Shown: piece by piece, positions 51,042 to 58,533 of the stretch
Layout: each line of letters begins with the position of its first letter
Numbering within the stretch: position 1 is the stretch's first letter
Assembly (NCBI GenBank): GCA_937919945.1
Contig: CALESY010000153.1
Location: 39,252-103,251, forward strand
Length of the DNA stretch: 64,000 bases
Source: an uncultured Chitinophagaceae bacterium
GTDB taxonomy: Bacteria; Bacteroidota; Bacteroidia; Chitinophagales; Chitinophagaceae
Direction: 5' to 3'
Made by a program: the position numbers and the translations under genes
The notes under the pieces: model-generated
The model's database searches: none
Told to the model about the DNA's origin: nothing
The model's input: only the letters and a program-made list of their open reading frames with translations

Positions 51042-51618
51042 GGTGTTTATCGTGTTCCTCCAGTCCTGTAATACCACCACTTACCGCAAACTTCATTGCC
51101 TCGGCAGCTGTCATCTTGGTTACAGGTTTTACATTTTTCAATTCCACAATTATTACATAGCCCGATACAGCATATGAGTGTGGCAGGTACACAGCAGCTT
51201 TACTTGCCATACCTACATAAGCAAGATCTTGCTGTGTCATAAAGCCTATGCGCCATACTTCAGGATTTTGGTTAGTACATACCCATACCGGTTTGTTGAA
51301 GCGTTTTTTATCGCCCACAAAAGAACCCATTACCTCTTTGATGGATGAATAGATGTATTTAATACCGGGGATATGCTGTAGCATATTGTCGAACGCGTCG
51401 AAGAGCATTTTACCCAGAAAGAAACGCGTACCCATGTAACCGATAAACGTTACAGCTACAATAATCAATATAAAACCTAAGCCACGTGGTACCCAAGGCA
51501 CCAACCTGTCAACACTATCGAATACGATGTAAATGACATAGGCTGTAATAGCAATGGGGCTTAATATGAGCAGTCCCTGCAAAAACGAACGAATAATAAT
51601 GGCGGCTATGCGGCGCAT
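51034..51618 (-). CDS. DUF502 family membrane protein
   Basis: A 194-residue protein of the DUF502 family. Two hydrophobic helices near residues 10-33 and 47-67 are followed by the conserved DAFDNMLQHIPGIKYIYSSI and FNKPVWVCTNQNPEVWRIGF motifs. The rest is probably cytoplasmic. The family is widespread and its function is unknown. It ends with an eight-base overlap with serC and its start region is divergent from the PagL-like gene. Confidence 0.88.
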   Translation of the reverse strand: MRRIAAIIIRSFLQGLLILSPIAITAYVIYIVFDSVDRLVPWVPRGLGFILIIVAVTFIGYMGTRFFLGKMLFDAFDNMLQHIPGIKYIYSSIKEVMGSFVGDKKRFNKPVWVCTNQNPEVWRIGFMTQQDLAYVGMASKAAVYLPHSYAVSGYVIIVELKNVKPVTKMTAAEAMKFAVSGGITGLEEHDKHHD

Positions 51619-51635
51619 GAGTGTAAATGACGCTG

Positions 51636-51672
51636 CAAAGGTACAAGTTTGCAGCAGGTAAAACTATATTTG
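51636..51672. promoter_or_regulatory. Back-to-back -7 elements between DUF502 and PagL-like genes
   Basis: TACCTTTG on the minus strand (51643-51636) fits the DUF502 gene, and TATATTTG on the plus strand (51665-51672) fits the PagL-like gene. Both match TAnnTTTG. Neither has a convincing -33 element. Confidence 0.35.
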
Positions 51673-51710
51673 CTAAATTGTATGCCTGTTAATTACAACC
51701 ATTGCCTAAT

Positions 51711-52832
51711 ATGAAAAAAGCCCTGCTATATGCTTTATGTATGTTTCTGTGCCATACCTATGTCGCAGCACAACACAAGGCTTGGGATGGTTTTGGCATT
51801 GAGGGATACTACATTGGCGGACGGGCATTCAAGCACTCGAAAAAGATATTAACTGATTTCCCTGACTATTCTCCTGCCTTCGAACTGAATTTCGTACAAC
51901 AAACTTACGGGCGAAAGGCTTGGCATCAGAGGAGGCGATACCCTTTAGTGGGACTTGCTTTCGGCTATACAGAATATGATAAGAATGTAGTCTATGGCAG
52001 GTGCTTCAGCATAAATCCCAACATACGTATACCATTAATAACGAAAGGCAGATTCGAATGGTCATTCCGTGCGGGTTTTGGCATAGGCTATATCACCAAG
52101 CGGTATGCCCGCTTTCCTGATTTTGATACCCTTAATACCGCCATGAGTACCAGGTTAAACAACTATTCTTACTTCACAACAGATGTTAGATATCGTATAA
52201 ATAAACATGTAGACGTACTGGCCGGGCTAAATTTTGCACACATATCTAATGCTGCATTACGGCAACCCAATCTTGGCATCAATAAACATGGTGCCCACAT
52301 CGGGATACGCTATTCGCCAGTTAACAACAATCCCGAACATATAGTAAGAGAAAACAACACTTTACCCAACCGATGGCTTGTACAAGCGCGTTTTAGCATG
52401 GCAGGTACTGAAATGAGCGCACCCGATGGACCGATGTATCCCATCTACCTTGTTTCAGCCTTTGCCAGCAGGCGTTATTGGAGCAAAAACAAAGTATATG
52501 CGGGTGTAGACTACGAATATCATAGCAATATAGCCGCATTTCTGAAAAACAATGAGATATCTCCCGGAAAGGAAAAACAAAATGCATGGAAGAGCAGTGT
52601 GTATGTGGGTAATGAGTTTTTGATTGGTCGTTTGGGGATTATATTTCAAGTAGGGTACTACACCAGGAAGCATGCTTTCAAAGGCAGCAGTATATATCAA
52701 AAGCTTGGGGGTAATGTGTACATCCTTCAGTCTGAAACAGGCATCGTAAAAGAACTAACCCTGCACGCTTACCTCAAAACCCATAATGCGGAGGCTGAAC
52801 TTGCGGAGGCTGGTATTGGGATTGCCTTTTGA
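51711..52832 (+). CDS. PagL-like lipid A 3-O-deacylase (acyloxyacyl hydrolase)
   Basis: An outer-membrane protein of 373 residues with a signal peptide (MKKALLYALCMFLCHTYVAA). The region NFAHISNAALRQPNLGIN (His177, Ser179) is the catalytic motif of PagL, an eight-stranded barrel that removes a 3-O-acyl chain from lipid A. The protein is twice the size of Pseudomonas PagL, as is usual for Bacteroidota acyloxyacyl hydrolase-like proteins. The C-terminal half is beta-rich and contains DYEYHSNIAAFL, which may be a partly duplicated motif. Start ATG MKKALL, with an upstream in-frame TTG ignored. Substrate is inferred from the family. Confidence 0.8.
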   Translation: MKKALLYALCMFLCHTYVAAQHKAWDGFGIEGYYIGGRAFKHSKKILTDFPDYSPAFELNFVQQTYGRKAWHQRRRYPLVGLAFGYTEYDKNVVYGRCFSINPNIRIPLITKGRFEWSFRAGFGIGYITKRYARFPDFDTLNTAMSTRLNNYSYFTTDVRYRINKHVDVLAGLNFAHISNAALRQPNLGINKHGAHIGIRYSPVNNNPEHIVRENNTLPNRWLVQARFSMAGTEMSAPDGPMYPIYLVSAFASRRYWSKNKVYAGVDYEYHSNIAAFLKNNEISPGKEKQNAWKSSVYVGNEFLIGRLGIIFQVGYYTRKHAFKGSSIYQKLGGNVYILQSETGIVKELTLHAYLKTHNAEAELAEAGIGIAF

Positions 52833-52876
52833 CAGTTGGGTGATTATCATTTGTAAAATATGGAATATATTTATGT

Positions 52877-53749
52877 ATGCGGTTTTTTATGTGCATATTG
52901 CTGATAATAAACTTTGCACATATACAATTATGTGCGCAAAGTATACGTATGCAAAACGGCATAGTATGGAATAGTACAGATACGCTTTGTTTATACTCTG
53001 CCTACGGTAATAAAAAGCCTACCCTAAATTTGCTCAACAGCTTTACAAACAATCTTATCATACCTGAGGAAGAAAACTTCAAAGATTACACCTTCACCAA
53101 TAGTGATGGAAAATATACCATATACGCTACTGCAAAAGTACTATCATCGCCAATGAATGCTTATTTACGCTATTATTACAAGATTGAGTTTCCGGATGCT
53201 GATACTGCTGTTTATATACCTTATAGGTATGATTGTATAAATCGTTTCTTAGAATCAGTAGTAAAAATCAATGTCATTGAGTTTGACAGTATTAATATTT
53301 CTAATCTATATAAATTAGTTCAACATTGGCAAAAGAAAATAAGCAGAATAAATAATGACGAGTTGTATTTGGGCAATAGCGTCAATTATAATCTTTCGCC
53401 ATATACTGTAGACGACAAGCAAGAGGGCGGAGAAATTGATGTAACTATTAAAGACAAGAATATCTACTACAATGGTACATTGTTTGGAAGATATGAGTTA
53501 TCCGAAAAATTAAGAAGTTCTACTTTACCTGGAAGCGGTAAGGGTGGATATTTTTTTTACATCAGAACACTAGATGGAAAGTTATTTGGTGAGTTAGAAG
53601 TAGCTAATCAGTATGCCGATATATGGGTCTGGCCTAAGGGAGCTAAAAAATCAATGAGCATCTACACCGCTGCACGCGAAGAAGATAAAGTAATTGCCAT
53701 CGCTACCAAGTTTTTGATAGTATATACTAACAGTATTGCTAACAAATAA
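52877..53749 (+). CDS. Secreted protein of unknown function
   Basis: A 290-residue protein beginning with a signal peptide (MRFFMCILLIINFAHIQLCA, cleavage likely after AQS). The mature part is mixed alpha/beta with many Tyr and Asp residues and no cysteine-rich, lipobox or T9SS motif. No family is recognised. It follows the PagL-like gene by 44 bases on the same strand and may be co-transcribed. Its coding AT content is somewhat higher than that of its neighbours, which might point to recent acquisition. Confidence 0.65.
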   Translation: MRFFMCILLIINFAHIQLCAQSIRMQNGIVWNSTDTLCLYSAYGNKKPTLNLLNSFTNNLIIPEEENFKDYTFTNSDGKYTIYATAKVLSSPMNAYLRYYYKIEFPDADTAVYIPYRYDCINRFLESVVKINVIEFDSINISNLYKLVQHWQKKISRINNDELYLGNSVNYNLSPYTVDDKQEGGEIDVTIKDKNIYYNGTLFGRYELSEKLRSSTLPGSGKGGYFFYIRTLDGKLFGELEVANQYADIWVWPKGAKKSMSIYTAAREEDKVIAIATKFLIVYTNSIANK

Positions 53750-53802
53750 CACAATAAACGCTGCTTTGCACTGTTTTTACTAAGTTTGTGTATCGTTTTT
53801 CT

Positions 53803-55176
53803 ATGAGTGCAACCGTTACAACGTTTTTAGCCAAGAGCAAGGTAAAAGCTGCCGATCTGGAGCATAAGCGAAAGCTTAGCTTCAACATACAGAAATATGC
53901 TGAAACAGTGGTTAAGGGCAAGCAACAGTTTGCCAATCTGGATCTTGCGCGCCGCAAAGCCAAAAACATCAAATGGAAAACCATTGAGCAGCTTGATAAA
54001 TATCTAGAGCAGTTTGAAAAAAATTTTACCGCTCGTGGGGGCAAAGTGATATGGGCAGAAGATGCGAATGAGGCATTGCAGGCTGTGCTGCAGATCTGCA
54101 AAGAGAAAAATGCCAAACAGGTGGTGAAATCAAAGTCGATGGTGACAGAAGAAATACACCTGAACGATTTTTTGGCAAAACATAATATTGACTCTGTAGA
54201 AACCGACTTGGGCGAATATATACAACAGCTAGACGGCGAAGCACCATACCACATCGTTACCCCTGCCATGCACAAAAGCAAGGAAGACGTCGCACGTGTG
54301 TTTCATGAAAAGCTGGGAACAGAACCCAATCTTAGCCCTCAAGAACTTACACAGATAGCAAGGAGAAACCTGCGCGAAAAATACATTACATCAGAAGTAG
54401 GCGTAACAGGGGGTAATTTTCTGATAGCAGACACAGGCGCTGTGTGCGTTACAGAAAACGAAGGTAACGGCAGGCTCTCTACAGCATTTCCTAAAACACA
54501 TATTGCTATTGTAGGGATCGAAAAAATAATTCCTTCACTAAATGACCTCGCACTGTACTGGCCATTGTTGGCTACGTATGGCACCGGGCAAAACGTTACC
54601 GTTTACAATACCATCTTTACAGGTGCTAAACAAGCAGGAGAAACAGACGGTCCGGAAGAGATGTATGTAATATTGCTGGACAACGGACGTACCAACCTAC
54701 TGCGCAAAGAAGTGCGAGAAAGTATGTACTGTATTCGTTGTGGTTCTTGCCTTAACGCTTGTCCTGTTTATAAAAACATTGGCGGGCATGCATATGGAAC
54801 AACGTACAGCGGTCCAATCGGTTCTGTTATATCTCCGCATCTGAAAGATGTTTCGGAATTTAAACACCTTAGCTATGCATCCAGCCTGTGCGGCAACTGT
54901 ACTGAAGTATGCCCGTTGAAAATAAACATACACGAAATGCTGCTGGAAAACCGCCACATAGCCGTGCAAGATGGGTTGAATGGTTTTACAGAAAATGCAG
55001 GCTGGAAGATGTGGAAGTTGGCCATGCTGAACCGCCCGTTGATGAACAGCGCGGGCGCAGGCATAAAAGGCAGTGTAGTGAATAAACTATTCAGCAAGTC
55101 GTGGGCAGATGGCAGGGGCGATGTACACTTCGCACAAAAATCATTCAACCAGCTTTGGAAAGAGCGCAATAAATAG
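53803..55176 (+). CDS. lutB: Lactate utilization iron-sulfur protein LutB
   Basis: A 457-residue LutB/LldF-type protein with an N-terminal LUD domain (TSEVGVTGGNFLIADTGAVC) and a C-terminal ferredoxin domain. The two 4Fe-4S motifs are CIRCGSCLNACP and CGNCTEVCP. The last part matches the DUF3390-like tail (NAGWKMWKLAMLNRP). In B. subtilis LutA, LutB and LutC together oxidise L-lactate. LutA and LutC genes are not visible here. I chose ATG MSATVTTF. A GTG five codons earlier is the alternative. Cytoplasmic. Confidence 0.92.
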   Translation: MSATVTTFLAKSKVKAADLEHKRKLSFNIQKYAETVVKGKQQFANLDLARRKAKNIKWKTIEQLDKYLEQFEKNFTARGGKVIWAEDANEALQAVLQICKEKNAKQVVKSKSMVTEEIHLNDFLAKHNIDSVETDLGEYIQQLDGEAPYHIVTPAMHKSKEDVARVFHEKLGTEPNLSPQELTQIARRNLREKYITSEVGVTGGNFLIADTGAVCVTENEGNGRLSTAFPKTHIAIVGIEKIIPSLNDLALYWPLLATYGTGQNVTVYNTIFTGAKQAGETDGPEEMYVILLDNGRTNLLRKEVRESMYCIRCGSCLNACPVYKNIGGHAYGTTYSGPIGSVISPHLKDVSEFKHLSYASSLCGNCTEVCPLKINIHEMLLENRHIAVQDGLNGFTENAGWKMWKLAMLNRPLMNSAGAGIKGSVVNKLFSKSWADGRGDVHFAQKSFNQLWKERNK

Positions 55177-55188
55177 CGCACATTGCCG

Positions 55189-56481
55189 ATGAGCAATACC
55201 GTATTAATATACAGCCCGCACACAAGCAGCCGATGGTTGTATATACTGGATTGGATTTTTAACACACGCTTGTGTGTTAGTTACAGGCTTACTCATCAAA
55301 TAGAAGAAGGTATACATATTTCTTACGGAAATGGTGCTCCCAACGCCATTCATATACCCGATGCAGGGTTGCTTTGGCAGAAGAGCATAATACCACAAGA
55401 AATAAATACAGGAGTATGGAATAATATTCCTACACTCTACCCATCTGGCGGAGACATTCCTTTTGATATTTTTTCATCCATATTTTTTTGCATCACACGC
55501 TACGAAGAGTATTATCCACATACCACCGATAAGCATGGTCGTTACCCTTACACAGATAGCATACTATATAAAAATGGCTGGTTAGAAAGGCCGTTAATTG
55601 ATGAATGGGTTGAGCATCTGAGAAAATTGCTGGTTGAAAAATATACATTATCCATTCCGCCGAAACCATTTACATACCTGCCTACTTACGATATTGATAT
55701 TGCATGGTCGTATAAACACAAAGGCTTTGTGCGTAATGCTGGTGGATTTTTGAAAGATATTTTCAGCCTACGTATCAGAGATGCTGTTCAGCGTTTGCTT
55801 GTCAATATGTTTGCCGCGCAAGATACATATTATGCATTCCCGTTTATGTATTCGTTGCACAACAAGTTTGGATATAAGCCTTTATACTTTGTGTTAGCGG
55901 CATTGGAAACTGGTGAATATGATAAGAACATATCGCCCAAGCACAAAGCCATGCAAAAACTGATACGTAGTTTTGCTGAACAAGGCACTGTTGGCATACA
56001 CCCATCTTACAATAGCGGACAAAAAAATAGTTTATTAAAAGAAGAGAAAGCCTCACTAGAAAATATTACCGGTAAAAGCATTCATATTTCAAGGCAGCAT
56101 TATATCCGTTTGTTTCTTCCTCATACTTATCGTGAACTGATAGCTGATGGAATAACCGACGATTACAGTATGGGATACGGCACACATATTGGCTTTCGCG
56201 CAGGAACTGGAGCATCATTTTATTGGTACGATTTAGAGAACGAAAAACAAACATCCCTGCAAGTGCATCCTTTTTGTTTTATGGATTCCACCGCGCGGTT
56301 TGATATGAAGTTAAATGCCGAAGATGCTTTTGACAGATTGGAAGAAATGGAGCGTTCATTGCGCAAGCTTAATAGCCAACTGATAACTGTATTCCACAAT
56401 TTTTCTTTAGGTACAGATAGTGGGTGGAAAGATTGGCCTGAAAAATATGCGCAATATCTTGAGCGAATGGCCGGCAGTTAA
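55189..56481 (+). CDS. Polysaccharide deacetylase-like protein (DUF7033 type)
   Basis: A 430-residue protein with a polysaccharide deacetylase-type domain. TYLPTYDIDIAWSYKHKGFV has the acidic metal site and GIHPSYNSGQ the histidine motif, with ITVFHNFSLGTDSGW near the C-terminus. The N-terminal 160 residues match a DUF7033-like region (ITRYEEYYPHTTDKHGRYPY). These proteins are seen in Bacteroidota envelope regions and may deacetylate a surface glycan. No signal peptide is visible. It starts 12 bases after lutB and is likely co-transcribed. The substrate is unknown. Confidence 0.8.
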   Translation: MSNTVLIYSPHTSSRWLYILDWIFNTRLCVSYRLTHQIEEGIHISYGNGAPNAIHIPDAGLLWQKSIIPQEINTGVWNNIPTLYPSGGDIPFDIFSSIFFCITRYEEYYPHTTDKHGRYPYTDSILYKNGWLERPLIDEWVEHLRKLLVEKYTLSIPPKPFTYLPTYDIDIAWSYKHKGFVRNAGGFLKDIFSLRIRDAVQRLLVNMFAAQDTYYAFPFMYSLHNKFGYKPLYFVLAALETGEYDKNISPKHKAMQKLIRSFAEQGTVGIHPSYNSGQKNSLLKEEKASLENITGKSIHISRQHYIRLFLPHTYRELIADGITDDYSMGYGTHIGFRAGTGASFYWYDLENEKQTSLQVHPFCFMDSTARFDMKLNAEDAFDRLEEMERSLRKLNSQLITVFHNFSLGTDSGWKDWPEKYAQYLERMAGS

Positions 56482-57192
56482 TTATTTTTTGATATACACT
56501 TTTGTGCCAACTTTTACCCATTGGTACAAATCGTCCATGTCAGCATTTTTTAGTGCTATACATCCATCCGTCCAGCCAACACCCAGTTCTATCATATCAT
56601 CCCCTTTGGGCCATATACCATGTATACCTACATCTCCACCTATTCTTGCGTTCTTAGGTATTTTTCCATCCGCTTTCAGTTTTTCAAAACTTTCTTTGTT
56701 TTTGTCGTGCGGGTAGTTCAGTAGCAGAAATTTATTGTATTTATTGCTCGGTCTTTTATCAGCTATCTTATACCATCCTTCCGGTGTATTCCTGTCGCCC
56801 TCCATTTGTTTATTCATTTGTGGTTGTGGACCAAATACGGCTTTATATCCTCGTATCAATCTCTTCTTGTAATACACCTGCAGGCTATACCTGCTTTTGT
56901 GTATCAGCACCCATACAGAGTCTTTGATAATGGTATCTGCACTGATATTGGCTTTTACACCTATGCCTGTAAACGACCTAGGTATAACAATAGTTTCTGT
57001 AACCCGCATGGCACGGTGCGCGTATTGTATTTCACGAACAGTGTTTCCTTGTGCATCTATATACTCCCGTAATACTTTCAGGTCTCGTGGCTTGTCATAG
57101 TCTTTTATCATTTGCACCTGAGCAAATGTTGTTGTAGCCAAGAGCATACAGACTAATGATACAAACCAATGTATTAAATTGTAACGGGGCAT
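56482..57192 (-). CDS. L,D-transpeptidase family protein (YkuD fold)
   Basis: A secreted 236-residue protein with a signal peptide (MPRYNLIHWFVSLVCMLLAT). The YkuD domain spans about residues 95-234. GDVGIHGIWPKG holds the active-site histidine and GVGWTDGCIALKNADMD the catalytic cysteine, with Thr replacing the usual Ser and Ala the usual Arg, as in YafK-like members. It should form 3-3 crosslinks or attach proteins to peptidoglycan in the periplasm. Its stop codon abuts that of the convergent deacetylase-like gene. Confidence 0.88.
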   Translation of the reverse strand: MPRYNLIHWFVSLVCMLLATTTFAQVQMIKDYDKPRDLKVLREYIDAQGNTVREIQYAHRAMRVTETIVIPRSFTGIGVKANISADTIIKDSVWVLIHKSRYSLQVYYKKRLIRGYKAVFGPQPQMNKQMEGDRNTPEGWYKIADKRPSNKYNKFLLLNYPHDKNKESFEKLKADGKIPKNARIGGDVGIHGIWPKGDDMIELGVGWTDGCIALKNADMDDLYQWVKVGTKVYIKK

Positions 57193-57275
57193 TTATTTAT
57201 GTATTGCAGGCTTTCAAAAGCTATCTAAACTAATAAAAAATGGTGACATTGAGATATGTTTCCTAACTTTCGGCT

Positions 57276-57938
57276 ATGCAGTTGCTTACTTATACCGAGG
57301 AAAATTATCTGAAAGCAATATACAGTATTCAGCATACCAACAACGTGGGCGAGGTGTCTGTCAACGAGATAGCAGAACGTATGCAAACACGCCCTGCAAC
57401 AGTTACGGATATGCTCCGTAAACTGTCTGATAAAGAACTGATACATTATGAGAAATACAAAAAAATACAACTCAGCTCATCAGGTAGTTTGGTAGCTTTA
57501 CAGATACTACGTAAGCACCGCTTATGGGAGTCTTTCTTGCACAGTCAATTACACTTTTCCTGGGACGAGGTGCATGAGGTTGCAGAACAGTTAGAACATA
57601 TACAATCGCAAAAACTGATAGACAGGTTGGATGAATTTTTAGGGTATCCTGAATATGACCCGCATGGCGACCCTATACCAAAACACAATGGAGATGTTCC
57701 GAAATCTATGGCACAATTATTAAACGCTAAAATAGTAGGCGATATTTGTAAGATAGTAGCTGTAAAGGATACTACCACGGCTTTTCTTCAGCAGTTAGAG
57801 CGTTTTAAACTAAAAATAGGTAGCCGAATTACCATCAAAGAAATAATGCCTTTTGACAAAAGTATGGTGGTAAGTAATGATAACGGAGATGTCTTTCAGC
57901 TGTCTGAAAAAATAGCGTCTAACCTGTTGGTGCTATGA
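57276..57938 (+). CDS. DtxR/MntR-type metal-dependent transcriptional regulator
   Basis: A 220-residue regulator. Residues 5-62 form the winged helix (AIYSIQHTNNVGEVSVNEIA, RPATVTDMLRKLSDKELIHY). Residues 68-140 are the metal-binding and dimerisation domain, with LRKHRLWESFLHSQLHFSWD and EVHEVAEQLEHIQS, and then an FeoA/SH3-like tail ends with MPFDKSMVVSNDNGDVFQLS. Family members repress metal uptake genes when bound to Mn(II) or Fe(II). No transporter is adjacent, so its target lies elsewhere. Its 3' end overlaps the convergent DUF2480 gene by six bases. Confidence 0.92.
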   Translation: MQLLTYTEENYLKAIYSIQHTNNVGEVSVNEIAERMQTRPATVTDMLRKLSDKELIHYEKYKKIQLSSSGSLVALQILRKHRLWESFLHSQLHFSWDEVHEVAEQLEHIQSQKLIDRLDEFLGYPEYDPHGDPIPKHNGDVPKSMAQLLNAKIVGDICKIVAVKDTTTAFLQQLERFKLKIGSRITIKEIMPFDKSMVVSNDNGDVFQLSEKIASNLLVL

Positions 57939-58442
57939 CCTCTTCTTATACACTGGTACCGTAGAGCAGGGCTCTCCATACATTAGCGACTTCACAACCG
58001 GTAATAGTTTATGCGTCACCGCTACGTATGCTGCATCAGGTATTGAAATATCACCGCAACCCTTTATTACTATCCGTTTATCAACATATTCTTCCGGATT
58101 AATTTTTTCAATGGCGGCAATAAGGTGATGTTTTATTGTTTCTTCTTTGTTGCCGAAAAATACTGATGCTGCAACCGGCTGCAGATAGCTCGCAGCCAGC
58201 ATATAGGCCCATACAGGTACTATAGCATCCGCAGAGCAGTATATAGCAACATGTTTATTTGCGTAAACAGACCAGTCGTGTTCCTGCAGTGCAGCTCTGT
58301 AGTCTTTTTCTTTAAGTATCATTTCTCTGAAAAGAAAAGGCTTGATGTCGAACTGACCTATGGTTTCACCGGCAATTATGTATGCCGCCAAGTCTAACGT
58401 CACAATACCACTTTCTGCAACCTTATTCCTTATTATTTCCAT
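57933..58442 (-). CDS. DUF2480 family protein
   Basis: A 169-residue cytoplasmic protein of the DUF2480 family, found mainly in Bacteroidota. VTLDLAAYIIAGETIGQFDI near the start, FLFREMILKEKDYRAALQEH, HDWSVYANKHVAIYCSADAI and RIVIKGCGDISIPDAAYVAV are the recognisable blocks. A conserved cysteine in KGCGD and several histidines may form a metal site. The function is unknown. It overlaps the convergent MntR-type gene by six bases at the stop codons. Confidence 0.85.
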   Translation of the reverse strand: MEIIRNKVAESGIVTLDLAAYIIAGETIGQFDIKPFLFREMILKEKDYRAALQEHDWSVYANKHVAIYCSADAIVPVWAYMLAASYLQPVAASVFFGNKEETIKHHLIAAIEKINPEEYVDKRIVIKGCGDISIPDAAYVAVTHKLLPVVKSLMYGEPCSTVPVYKKRS

Positions 58443-58481
58443 ATACTTTACAAAATTACGCTAATTGATATTGATACATGA

Positions 58482-58510
58482 AAAAACCAACCGTTTGACG
58501 GTTGGTTTTT
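58482..58510 (-). terminator. Intrinsic terminator of the PpiD-like gene
   Basis: AAAAACCAACCGT and ACGGTTGGTTTTT pair perfectly around TTG, with T residues after the stem on the minus strand. Confidence 0.9.
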
Positions 58511-58533
58511 CTTTATATCAGATTAGATATTGA

